NCBI GenBank assembly: GCA_900541245.1
Contig: UQIS01000029.1
Location: 1-34,137 of the forward strand
Reading direction: 5' to 3'
DNA: 34,137 nucleotides
Origin: an uncultured Collinsella sp.
GTDB taxonomy: Bacteria > Actinomycetota > Coriobacteriia > Coriobacteriales > Coriobacteriaceae
Below, piece by piece: positions 23,168 through 30,674 of the stretch. Position 1 is the stretch's first letter; each line of letters starts with the position of its first letter. A program made the position numbers and the translations under genes. The notes under the pieces are model-generated. The model saw only the letters and a list, made by a program, of their open reading frames with translations, had not been told where the DNA came from and did not search any database.

Positions 23168-23899
23168 CTAGTGCAGAATCTTGGACAGGAACTCGCGACA
23201 GCGCGGGTTCTCGGGGTTATCGAAGAAGTGCTCGGGCGTGCCCTCCTCCAGAATGCGGCCGTCCTCCATAAAGATGACGCGGTCGGCCACCTGGCGCGCA
23301 AAGCCCATCTCATGCGTCACGCAGATCATGGTGATGTCCTCCTGCGCGAGCTCGATCATGACGTCCAGAACTTCCTGGACCATCTCGGGGTCGAGTGCCG
23401 AGGTCGGCTCGTCAAACAGGATGATGGGCTGCTTGGTGCACAGGGCACGGGCGATGGCGATGCGCTGCTGCTGACCGCCCGAGAGATTCTGCGGATACTC
23501 GCCGGCCTTATGCGCCATGCCGACACGCTTGAGCGCGGCGATGGCGATCTCGGTCGCCTCCTCCTTGCTCTTCTTTTGCAGCTTGATGGGCGCGAGCGTC
23601 AGGTTGCCCAGCACCGTCATGTTGGGATACAGGTTGAACTGCTGAAACACCATGGAACTATACTTGCGAGCCATCTCCAGGTGATTCTTTTTGGTGAGCG
23701 GCGTACCGTCGATGACGACCTCGCCCGACGTGGGCTCCTCCAGATAATCGACGCAACGGATGAGCGTCGACTTACCCGAGCCGGAAGGCCCGATCATTAC
23801 GAGCTTCTCGCCGCGCTTGACGGTGAGATTGATATCTTTGAGCACATGCAGGTCGCCAAAGTACTTGTTGAGATGCTTGATCTCGATCATGTCTGCCAT
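23168..23899 (-). CDS. Polar amino-acid ABC transporter ATP-binding protein
   Basis: A 243-residue GlnQ-type ATPase: Walker A GPSGSGKST (37-45), Q-loop VFQQFNLYPNMTV, signature LSGGQQQRIAIARAL, Walker B PIILFDEPTSALDPEM and the H-loop CVTHEMGFA. It is the first gene of the operon, which then encodes the binding lipoprotein and two permeases. AAGGGA precedes the ATG. A TACAAT-like -10 lies at 23940-23935 on the minus strand, with no clear -35, so the promoter is only tentative. Confidence 0.95.
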   Translation of the reverse strand: MADMIEIKHLNKYFGDLHVLKDINLTVKRGEKLVMIGPSGSGKSTLIRCVDYLEEPTSGEVVIDGTPLTKKNHLEMARKYSSMVFQQFNLYPNMTVLGNLTLAPIKLQKKSKEEATEIAIAALKRVGMAHKAGEYPQNLSGGQQQRIAIARALCTKQPIILFDEPTSALDPEMVQEVLDVMIELAQEDITMICVTHEMGFARQVADRVIFMEDGRILEEGTPEHFFDNPENPRCREFLSKILH

Positions 23900-24005
23900 G
23901 AATGTCCCTTCCCTGCGTTTACACGAGTTGAACTATTGTACGGAAAGAACCACATTTCCGCAGCCCACACCACATTCCCGTAAAGAACCCGCAACCTTCC
24001 ACCCA

Positions 24006-24061
24006 CTCATTGGGGACAGACTTAAATGAGTACCTACTCATTTAAGTCTGTCCCCAATGAG
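24006..24061. repeat. 27-bp perfect palindrome with GGGGAC heads
   Basis: CTCATTGGGGACAGAC... at 24006-24032 and the perfect complement at 24035-24061 enclose only CC. Each arm carries GGGGAC, so the element can be read as two head-to-head half units. It lies between the ABC operon promoter region and element E4. Confidence 0.9.
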
Positions 24062-24105
24062 CGCCGAAAATAATACAACCGCCCTTGTTGAGCATAAGTC
24101 AGCGA

Positions 24106-24204
24106 AAACCCGTACACGCGAGCAAGGTGACGTGAAATGAAAGGGCGCAGACCTTATGGTCGCGCCCTTGAAATTGAACGTCAGATTGCCGCGTGTACGG
24201 GTTT
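24106..24204. repeat. Long intergenic hairpin E4 (99 bp)
   Basis: A perfect 15-bp outer stem, AAACCCGTACACGCG (24106-24120) with 24190-24204, continues into a middle stem (GCAAGGTGACGT with ACGTCAGATTGC) and an apical stem (AAGGGCGC-A-GACC with GGTCGCGCCCTT around TTAT). It lies downstream of the yqeY stop codon. No coding frame is visible. Confidence 0.85.
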
Positions 24205-24217
24205 GCAGCGTCGAGCC

Positions 24218-24245
24218 GTTACGCGGTTTGGTAAAACCGCGTAAC
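24218..24245 (-). terminator. Hairpin immediately after the YqeY stop codon
   Basis: GTTACGCGGTTT (24218-24229) and its perfect complement (24234-24245) form a 12-bp stem with a GGTA loop, three bases beyond the stop codon on the minus strand. There is no following T-run in that direction, so intrinsic termination is uncertain; RNA 3'-end protection is an alternative. Confidence 0.55.
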
Positions 24246-24248
24246 AAA

Positions 24249-24692
24249 TTACGCGAGCTTGGCGCCGACGATCTTTGCCGCGGCCGGCTTATCGAAGTTG
24301 CCGCCGGTGGCCTTGCCGAGTGCACCCATAACCTGGCCCATCTGCTTCTTGGACGTGGCACCCAGCTCGGCGATAACCTGCTCGATCAGGGCCTCGAGCT
24401 CCTCACCCGAAACCTGCGCGGGCAGCAGGCTCTCCAGAATCTTGACCTGCTCGGTCAGGTTGTCGGTACGCTCCTGGTCGGTGCCGGCCTTGATGGACAT
24501 CTCCAGCGTCTCGCTCGTCTGCTTAATCAGACGCTTGATCATGCTGTTGACGTCTTCCTCGGTCACGTCGCGGCGCTCGTTAACCTCGATATTCTTCACC
24601 TCGGCCTTGACCTGGCGAATGATGGACAGGCGAACCTTGTCCTTGGCCTTCATGGCCGCAATCATTTCCTTCTGCAGCTCTTCGTTGGTCAT
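24249..24692 (-). CDS. yqeY: GatB/YqeY domain protein
   Basis: A 147-residue, charged, helical protein with the YqeY pattern: MIAAMKAKDKVRLSIIRQVKAEVKN at the N-terminus, KRLIKQTSETLEMS in the middle, and a C-terminal tail-like domain (LEALIEQVIAELGA...MGQVMGALGKATGGNFDKPAAAKIV) that resembles the end of GatB. Length fits the family. The role is thought to lie in tRNA-dependent amidation or tRNA binding but is not proven. The ATG at 24692 is preceded by GAGGAGG with an 8-nt spacer. The next gene upstream on the same strand is the parvulin, 54 bp away. Confidence 0.88.
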   Translation of the reverse strand: MTNEELQKEMIAAMKAKDKVRLSIIRQVKAEVKNIEVNERRDVTEEDVNSMIKRLIKQTSETLEMSIKAGTDQERTDNLTEQVKILESLLPAQVSGEELEALIEQVIAELGATSKKQMGQVMGALGKATGGNFDKPAAAKIVGAKLA

Positions 24693-24746
24693 CTGCAAAT
24701 CCTCCTCAATAGCGTGGGCGGCACTCGCACGGGTACCTCCCCATGA

Positions 24747-25967
24747 TTACTCAGTTGTCGACGCGTCATCGGTCGAACTCTTGGTGACACCCTTCAGGCT
24801 CACGTTGTACGGCACGTCCTTGGGCATGGGGTTAACGGTGATGTCGGCGTCCTTCTTGTACTGCTCCAGCCACTCGCTGTACGCAGTGCTTGCCGCCTGC
24901 GTCTTCACCACGTTGGAAACGTACTTCTTGATGTCCTTGGGCACCTGCTTAATGTCATCGACCTGATTATCGACATGGAAGTAGTCGGTGCACTTGATGA
25001 TGTGGTAACCATAGGTCGACTCGACGACGTCGCTCACATCGCCCTTGTTGAGCCCCTCGAGCGCCGCCTGGTAGCTGTCGACGAAGGTGGTGAGCTTATC
25101 CCAGCCCACATCACCCTTCTTCTCCTTGGAACCGGTGTCCTCGGAGTACTGCTCAACGGCGTCCTCAAAGCTCAGCTCACCGGAGTTGATCTTGTCCAGG
25201 CACTCCTGCGCCTTGGCCTTGGCGGCAGTCTTGTCCTCGTCGGAAGCGTCGGAATCAACCTTGATCAGGATGTTCGACGAGCGTCGGGCATCGTTGTAGC
25301 TGGACAGGTTTTCGTTGATGTAATCGACAATCTCGCTGTCCTTGGGTTTACTCGTGGGCGCGACGGCATCCTTGAGTTTCTGCTGCGCCAGGCTCTCCTT
25401 GAGCGAATCCTTGTAGGTGTCCTCGGTATAGCCGTAGGTCTTGAGGGTCTTCTTAAAGGCCTTGGCGCCGCCCGCGCTCTTGCACGCGTCCTTCCAAGCC
25501 TTCTCGACCTCCTCGTCCGACACCGTCACGCCATTCTCCTTCTGTGCCTGCTGAAGCAGAATCTGCTGCGTGTAGGAGTCGATGAGTTGCTTGCGGTATT
25601 TCTTGGGCGTGAGGTCGTTGTCAACCAGATACTGCGCCCAGTCCTTGTCCTTGGTGTAGCCGTAGGACGTGCGCATGCTCATGATCTGCTTGGTCACGGT
25701 GTCCTCGGTGAGGTTGGTGCCGTTGATAGTAGCAGCAACACCGCCGGTCAGCTTGTAGCCCGAGGTATCCTCGGCCTGCGACATAAGGCCGGAGCACGCC
25801 ATCGCCGAGACGGAAAGCAACATCGCCAGCACGCCGATGACCACCAGGACGATCTTGACGGTCTTAGACACGTACGTCTTGCGCTGTTTCTTGCGAGAGC
25901 TGGAGGCAGCGCGGGCCTGCTGCTCGGGCGTCGGCGCGGCCTCGGAGTTCTTTTTCTTATTTGCCAT
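24747..25967 (-). CDS. Membrane-anchored PpiC-type (parvulin) peptidyl-prolyl isomerase
   Basis: A 406-residue PrsA/SurA-like foldase. A short basic cytoplasmic tail (1-36) is followed by one membrane segment (about 37-57) ending MACSG; the Cys is not in a good lipobox, so a membrane-anchor reading is preferred to a lipoprotein. A SurA-N-like helical region follows (VTKQIMSMRTSYG, LIDSYTQQILLQQA). The parvulin domain runs from about SSNILIKVD (near 240) to YGYHIIKCTD (near 350), with FEDAVEQYSEDTGSKEKKGDVGW. The protein is Lys/Asp-rich, as extracytoplasmic chaperones are. The ATG at 25967 is preceded by AAAGG; the open frame to 26066 has no site. Confidence 0.88.
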   Translation of the reverse strand: MANKKKNSEAAPTPEQQARAASSSRKKQRKTYVSKTVKIVLVVIGVLAMLLSVSAMACSGLMSQAEDTSGYKLTGGVAATINGTNLTEDTVTKQIMSMRTSYGYTKDKDWAQYLVDNDLTPKKYRKQLIDSYTQQILLQQAQKENGVTVSDEEVEKAWKDACKSAGGAKAFKKTLKTYGYTEDTYKDSLKESLAQQKLKDAVAPTSKPKDSEIVDYINENLSSYNDARRSSNILIKVDSDASDEDKTAAKAKAQECLDKINSGELSFEDAVEQYSEDTGSKEKKGDVGWDKLTTFVDSYQAALEGLNKGDVSDVVESTYGYHIIKCTDYFHVDNQVDDIKQVPKDIKKYVSNVVKTQAASTAYSEWLEQYKKDADITVNPMPKDVPYNVSLKGVTKSSTDDASTTE

Positions 25968-26040
25968 AGTTGGCCTTTCGCATAACGAATCGAACAAACG
26001 CCATTGTGTCACAACGCGGCCCCCGCGGCACGCTTGGTGC

Positions 26041-26126
26041 ATTGGGGACAGGTTAATCTGCACCATTTTGGTGCAAAGGGGACAGCTCTGGCAGCCGGCA
26101 GTTAGGGACAGTCCCCAAGTGCCGGC
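26041..26126. repeat. Cluster of GGGGAC-headed palindromes
   Basis: GGGGAC occurs at 26044-26049 and 26078-26083, and in complement at 26116-26111. A TGCACC...GGTGCA hairpin lies between the first two. GCCGGCA (26094-26100) pairs with TGCCGGC (26120-26126) around an AGGGACAGTCCCC core. It occupies most of the gap between the parvulin and the PTS gene. Confidence 0.75.
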
Positions 26127-26137
26127 TCAGCCCCACC

Positions 26138-26602
26138 TTAGAAGTGACGGCGGATGGCGTCGACCATGCCCTGCGGCGTGGTTTGGCCGAGCACGTCGGC
26201 TGCGGCATCGGCGTCCATAAAGATGTTCATGAGCGCCTGCAGGGCCTCGACCTGACCGCCCGGCTCTGCGATGCCCAGATTGATGACGATCTGTGCCGGC
26301 ACCGGAGCGCCCATGCCAGCCATAGCGTTAAATGTCACGGGCGCGGTGGGCTTCACCACCGCGATATAGGGCTTGGCCACAAACCCCGGATCGGTATGCG
26401 GAATGGCAATGTTTGCCGCCGGCATGGCAAGACCCGTGGGATAGGCATCCTCGCGCGTGCGAACGGCGTCGAGCCAACCGGATGCAATGTAGCCACGTGG
26501 TGCAAGCTTGCCCTCGAGCCGCGCAAACACCTCATCCGGCGTCGCACACTCCCAATCAAAAAACACCAGATCAGGCGTAAACAGCGCTTCGTTATCCGCC
26601 AT
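26138..26602 (-). CDS. PTS sugar EIIA component (fructose/galactitol type)
   Basis: A 154-residue EIIA of the PTS-EIIA-2 fold. The segment YPTGLAMPAANIAIPHTDP contains the conserved IPH phosphorylation site (His near residue 69), typical of GatA/FruA-type EIIA proteins. The C-terminal helical part is LQALMNIFMDADAAADVLG. No EIIB or EIIC gene is adjacent, so the sugar is unknown; a regulatory PtsN-like role is possible. GAGAGG lies upstream of the ATG. It lies between two GGGGAC-type palindromic sites. Confidence 0.88.
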   Translation of the reverse strand: MADNEALFTPDLVFFDWECATPDEVFARLEGKLAPRGYIASGWLDAVRTREDAYPTGLAMPAANIAIPHTDPGFVAKPYIAVVKPTAPVTFNAMAGMGAPVPAQIVINLGIAEPGGQVEALQALMNIFMDADAAADVLGQTTPQGMVDAIRRHF

Positions 26603-26631
26603 GCGCTCACCTCTCTCACCTAGCCATCGGG

Positions 26632-26665
26632 GACGTTCTTAAATGACTAGTCGTTAAAGAACGTC
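26632..26665. repeat. GGGGAC-family palindrome between EIIA and purN
   Basis: GACGTTCTT (26632-26640) pairs with AAGAACGTC (26657-26665), and the inner ATGACTAGTCGT is nearly self-complementary. GGGGAC lies at 26629-26634. Confidence 0.75.
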
Positions 26666-26679
26666 GCAGGTGACTACCC

Positions 26680-26722
26680 AAAACAAAAGGTGGCCACGCG
26701 CGCCTTGGCGCCAATGACCACC
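26680..26722 (-). terminator. Rho-independent terminator of the purF-purM-purN operon
   Basis: On the minus strand GGTGGTCA (26722-26715) pairs with TGGCCACC (26696-26689), an inner GGCGCC is present, and TTTTGTTTT follows (26688-26680). It lies about 30 bp beyond the purN stop. Confidence 0.8.
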
Positions 26723-26754
26723 CTGACTACTCGGCTAAATTGTACTGTGCGCCG

Positions 26755-27456
26755 CTAGCCGCGAGGCGCGTCAATTGCGACCTTGCCGCTCTCCAGCACG
26801 TGGACGCGGCCGTCGGCGAGCATTTGCACGACCTCGGGATACAGCACGTGCTCAATCGCGTGGATGTGCTCCTCGAGCGTGTCGACATCCCAACCTTCCT
26901 CGACAGCCAGCGCGCGCTGGGCGATGATGGGGCCGTTGTCGTAGATCTCGTTGGCAAAGTGCACGGTCACGCCGGTCACCTTGACACCGCGCGCAAAGGC
27001 ATCGTCAATCGCATGCGCACCGGTAAAGCTCGGCAGCAGTGCCGGATGCAAGTTGACCACGCGGTTGGGAAACGCCGCCAGTAGAGGCGTGTGCACCATG
27101 CGCATGTAGCCGGCCATGACCACATACTCGCAGCCGCGCTCGAGAAGCTCGTGCGCGATGATCTCGTCGGCGGCAATAGGGTCGGCATAGACATCCTTGG
27201 ACAGCGTGAGCGTCTGGATGCCCGCGCGCTCAGCGCGCTGCAAACCCTTAGCCGAAGGACGGCTCGACACCACAAGCTCAATCGAAGCGTTGAGCTTGCC
27301 GGCAGCGATCAGATCGATCAGCGCCTGCAGGTTAGTACCCGAACCGCTGATGAGCACACCGATCTTGAGCGGCTCGGCCGTATCGGTGCCGGTCGGACGG
27401 GTGTAGGGCACAAAATCCAGGCCCTCGGCAGCAGCCATCTGCTCGTTAGCGCTCAT
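26755..27456 (-). CDS. purN: Phosphoribosylglycinamide formyltransferase
   Basis: A 233-residue, formyl-tetrahydrofolate-dependent GAR transformylase, the third step of purine synthesis. Motifs are GSGTNLQALI (phosphate loop), VMAGYMRMV, the catalytic region VVNLHPALLPSF with Asn/His, and GVTVHFANEIYDNGPIIAQ with the catalytic Asp. The extra 30 N-terminal residues (MSANEQMAAAEG...) precede the conserved LKIGVLISGSG. Its ATG overlaps the purM stop by 11 bp, so the two are translationally coupled. Its folate cofactor comes from the pathway served by the folP-folK gene in this window. Confidence 0.95.
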   Translation of the reverse strand: MSANEQMAAAEGLDFVPYTRPTGTDTAEPLKIGVLISGSGTNLQALIDLIAAGKLNASIELVVSSRPSAKGLQRAERAGIQTLTLSKDVYADPIAADEIIAHELLERGCEYVVMAGYMRMVHTPLLAAFPNRVVNLHPALLPSFTGAHAIDDAFARGVKVTGVTVHFANEIYDNGPIIAQRALAVEEGWDVDTLEEHIHAIEHVLYPEVVQMLADGRVHVLESGKVAIDAPRG

Positions 27457-28549
27457 CGGAGTACACGACCTTACCGGAACCCTCGACGCACTCGCCCACG
27501 CGGAACGGCTTCTCGCCCAGCGCGACCAGGGCCTCGGTAACCGCGGCCTCGTCCTCGGGGGCGACGATCAGGCACAGGCCAACGCCCATGTTGAAGGTCT
27601 TGCATGCCTCGTTGGGCGCAAGCTCGGCCTGGCGCGACACGTAGGTGATGACGGGCGGAACGTCCCAGCCCATCTCGGCACCGTTGCGGGTGACCACAGC
27701 GTCGACGTCGTCGGCGAGCGCGCGGTTGAGGTTCTCGGTAATACCGCCGCCAGTGATGTGGGCAATGGCATGAACGTTGGCGCCACCGCGCAGCAGCTCC
27801 AGAATCGGCTTGACGTAGATGCGCGTGGGGGCCAGCAGAGCGTCTGCCAGCGATGCACCGCCGAGCTCCTCGAGCGGACGGCTCAGCTCCTCGGCCTTAG
27901 CGGCGGCCTCGGGCGTGCCCGGCTTAATGCCGTCGACGCCGATGACCTTGCGCACGAGCGAGTAGCCGTTGGAATGCACGCCGGTGGAGGGCAGGCCCAG
28001 AATCACGTCGCCGGGACGGACATTCGCGGGGTCGAGCATCTTAGGACGATCGACGACGCCCACGGTAAAGCCGGCGAGGTCGTAGTCGGCCGGAGCCATG
28101 ACGCCCGGATGCTCGGCCATCTCGCCGCCCACGAGCGCGCAGCCCGCGAGCTTGCAGCCGTCGGCCACACCCTTGATGATCTTTGCCATGTGCTCGGCCT
28201 CGATGTGACCGATGGCAACGTAGTCCAGGAAGAACAGCGGCTCGGCGCCCGAAGCCAGAATGTCGTTGACGCACATAGCGACCAGGTCCTGGCCCACCGT
28301 CTCGTGACGGTCCATAATCTGGGCGAGCACGAGTTTGGTGCCCACGCCGTCGGTACCGCTGATCAGAATCGGGTCTTCCATATCCTTAAGCGCGGCGGCC
28401 GAGAACAGGCCACCGAAGCCGCCGATGCCGCCGATGACCTCGGGACGGTTGGTGTCCTTAACCATTTGCTTAATAGCGTCGACGGCGCGGCCGCCCTCGG
28501 CGGTATCGACGCCGGCATCCTCATACGTCACATGCTTGCTGTCGCTCAT
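27446..28549 (-). CDS. purM: Phosphoribosylformylglycinamidine cyclo-ligase (AIR synthetase)
   Basis: A 367-residue ATP-dependent enzyme closing the imidazole ring in purine synthesis. Conserved parts are YEDAGVDTAEGG (the glycine-rich start), GGFGGLF, ISGTDGVGTKLVLA, DLVAMCVNDILASGAEPLFFLDY, LVGGEMAEHPGVM and HITGGGITENLNRAL. The ATG has AGGAAGG five bases upstream. The 157-bp gap from purF holds a palindromic repeat at the purF stop; the 3' end overlaps purN. Confidence 0.96.
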   Translation of the reverse strand: MSDSKHVTYEDAGVDTAEGGRAVDAIKQMVKDTNRPEVIGGIGGFGGLFSAAALKDMEDPILISGTDGVGTKLVLAQIMDRHETVGQDLVAMCVNDILASGAEPLFFLDYVAIGHIEAEHMAKIIKGVADGCKLAGCALVGGEMAEHPGVMAPADYDLAGFTVGVVDRPKMLDPANVRPGDVILGLPSTGVHSNGYSLVRKVIGVDGIKPGTPEAAAKAEELSRPLEELGGASLADALLAPTRIYVKPILELLRGGANVHAIAHITGGGITENLNRALADDVDAVVTRNGAEMGWDVPPVITYVSRQAELAPNEACKTFNMGVGLCLIVAPEDEAAVTEALVALGEKPFRVGECVEGSGKVVYSDER

Positions 28550-28667
28550 CTGAGCCTTCCTCTCCCACTACCGTGGCGCCGCGCGGGCGCCAAACGGTGC
28601 TCATAGTTGCGTTCATTTCGGCGCGCGCCATAACAGCACGCGCCGTCATATCAACAAAACAGCAGGT

Positions 28668-28709
28668 AAAACCTACCAAAATACACCTATCCCCACATGG
28701 CAGGCTTTA
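28668..28709 (-). repeat. Stop-codon hairpin repeat after purF
   Basis: On the minus strand the element begins with the purF stop TAA (28709-28707) and continues AGCCTGCCATGTGGGG..., ending TTTTGGTAGGTTTT. CCTGCCA pairs with TGGTAGG. It aligns with the element that begins on the pth stop at 17458, in the same orientation relative to the gene. Confidence 0.75.
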
Positions 28710-30377
28710 GGCCTCGCCGTGCTTCTCTTCCCAGCTGCGGTCGTCGTATTTCTCGACCACGGCGTCGTCGTCAAAATGCAGCGGCTTATCCAGGTTGCGG
28801 GGCTTAAAGCCCTCCATAAACTTGTCGCGGCCAAAGCTCTCGGGAATCGCCACGGGGTAGCGTCCGGTAAAGCACGCATCGCAGTAACCGCCCTTGGGCA
28901 TGACCTTCAGCAGGCCCTCGACCGAAAGGAAGGCCAGCGAATCGGCGCCGATGTACTCGCAAATCTCGTCGACTGTCTTGTTGGCGCTGATAAGCTGCGA
29001 CTGCACGTCGGTATCGATACCGTAGAAGCACGGCCAGACGACCTCGGGCGAGTTGATGCGGATATGAATCTCCTTGGCACCGGCGTTGCGCAGCATCTTG
29101 ACGAGCTGCACCATGGTGGTGCCGCGCACGATGGAGTCGTCGATGACGACCAGGCGCTTGCCCTCGATGTTGTCGCGCAGCGGGTTGAGTTTCATACGCA
29201 CGCCCATGGCGCGCAGCTCCTGCGTGGGCTCGATAAACGTACGGCCCACGTAGCGGTTCTTGATAAGGCCCTCGCCAAAGGGAATACCGCTCTCGTGCGA
29301 ATAACCCTCCGCGGGCGGCAGGCCGGAGTCGGGCACGCCGATGACCAGGTCGGCCTCGACGGGCTCCTCGTGTGCCAGCTGACGACCCATGTCGTAACGG
29401 CAGGCATAGACGCTCTTGCCGTTCATGATGGAGTCGGGGCGGGCAAAGTAGACCTGCTCAAAGATGCAGTTGGCGGGCTCTTCGGCTGCAGGCACGCCCT
29501 GCTCGGATACCAGACCCTCGGCGCTGATGCGCAAAATCTCGCCGGGACGGACGTCACGGACGTACTCGGCACCCACGATGTCGAGCGCGCACGTCTCGGA
29601 GGCAACGACCCAGCCGCCGGCGCGCGTGACATGGGTGGTGGCGTCGACCGTCGCGGCGCCGTCCTGCGACGGCAGCTGCGAAACGGATGCGGCATCGGCC
29701 TGGTCCAGGCCCTCGTCCACCAGCTTGCCCAGCACGAGCGGGCGAATGCCGTGCGGATCGCGGAATGCGTAGAGCGCCTGCTCGTTGATGAGCGTCATGG
29801 CGTAGCCGCCGCGCACGAGCTCCATGGTCTTGCGAATGCCCTCGCGCAGATGGCCTGTACGCTGAGTAAAGTAGCCGATGAGTTTGGTCGCGACCTCGGA
29901 ATCCGAATTGGAGAGGAACGGCACGCCCAGCTCGATCAGCTGGCGGCGCAGCTCGTCGGTGTTGACGAGGGTGCCGTTGTGCGCAAGCGCGATAATGACG
30001 CTATTGATGGTAGAGAGGTGCGGCTGAGAGGCTTCCCAGCTCTTGGCGCCGGCGGTGCCGTAGCGCACATGACCCACGGCCAGCTGACCGGAGAGCGTCG
30101 ACAAGTCGGCATTGGAGAACACGCGGTCGAGCAGGCCCAGATCCTTGCGGACCATAACCGTACCGCCGTCACCAACAGCGATTCCCGCCGATTCTTGGCC
30201 ACGGTGCTGCAGTGCACGCAGGCCAAAGTACGTCAGTCGAGCCACGTCGCGATCGGGCGCCCAGACACCAAAAACGCCGCATTCCTCATGCAGCTGGTCA
30301 GAGTCCGGATCATACGTCGACATGGCGTTCACCTGTCCCGCGGCACGCTCGGCCGCGCGGATGGTTTCTTGAGACAT
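28707..30377 (-). CDS. purF: Amidophosphoribosyltransferase
   Basis: A 556-residue enzyme starting purine synthesis by converting PRPP and glutamine to phosphoribosylamine. The catalytic Cys is residue 33 in HEECGVFG, so the first 32 residues would be a removable propeptide. The glutaminase part has HVRYGTAG and LAHNGTLVN. The transferase part has the PRPP loop VIDDSIVRGTT (411-421). Cysteines 304, 450, 499 and 502 (CIFEQ, PCFYG, YCDACF) match the [4Fe-4S] ligands of the Bacillus-type enzyme, which makes it oxygen-labile. Residues about 220-255 (DEGLDQADAASVSQL...) are an insertion relative to the usual GRL-to-ETCAFD spacing. The ATG has GAGGGGA upstream. Confidence 0.96.
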   Translation of the reverse strand: MSQETIRAAERAAGQVNAMSTYDPDSDQLHEECGVFGVWAPDRDVARLTYFGLRALQHRGQESAGIAVGDGGTVMVRKDLGLLDRVFSNADLSTLSGQLAVGHVRYGTAGAKSWEASQPHLSTINSVIIALAHNGTLVNTDELRRQLIELGVPFLSNSDSEVATKLIGYFTQRTGHLREGIRKTMELVRGGYAMTLINEQALYAFRDPHGIRPLVLGKLVDEGLDQADAASVSQLPSQDGAATVDATTHVTRAGGWVVASETCALDIVGAEYVRDVRPGEILRISAEGLVSEQGVPAAEEPANCIFEQVYFARPDSIMNGKSVYACRYDMGRQLAHEEPVEADLVIGVPDSGLPPAEGYSHESGIPFGEGLIKNRYVGRTFIEPTQELRAMGVRMKLNPLRDNIEGKRLVVIDDSIVRGTTMVQLVKMLRNAGAKEIHIRINSPEVVWPCFYGIDTDVQSQLISANKTVDEICEYIGADSLAFLSVEGLLKVMPKGGYCDACFTGRYPVAIPESFGRDKFMEGFKPRNLDKPLHFDDDAVVEKYDDRSWEEKHGEA

Positions 30378-30418
30378 GGCATCCCCTCAGAGCCTCGTAT
30401 TTTGGCGTTACCCGCCTT

Positions 30419-30424
30419 ATTATA
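30419..30424 (-). promoter_or_regulatory. Putative -10 box of the purF operon
   Basis: TATAAT on the minus strand, about 42 bp before the purF start codon. The -35 region (TGGGGA at 17-bp spacing) is poor. The leader would be about 35 nt, too short for a purine riboswitch. Confidence 0.35.
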
Positions 30425-30674
30425 CGCACGGCGCGACGCGCTCCCCAGCGCATGAGCAGCGCTTTTTAAAAGCCCACCGAGCTAATAATCCGTTTTGCGG
30501 CCAAACATTTTATTGGGCAACCCGCCTTCGGGGTCAACGGTCCCGTATGCCTCCGTCGCGGCGCGTCTCGTCCACCGTTAGGGCCTACATTGCTGCAATT
30601 GGGCCATTCGTCCTGTCTTTTAGCAGATCGGCGGCGTATCCTTGTAACCTACAACAAAGCGAGAAAGGTTCTGT

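Noticed and set aside
30378..30424. Purine riboswitch in the purF leader
   Set aside because: The leader from the likely -10 box is about 35 nt, too short for the aptamer.
28719..30455. 578-codon open frame on the plus strand
   Set aside because: Exact antisense shadow of purF.
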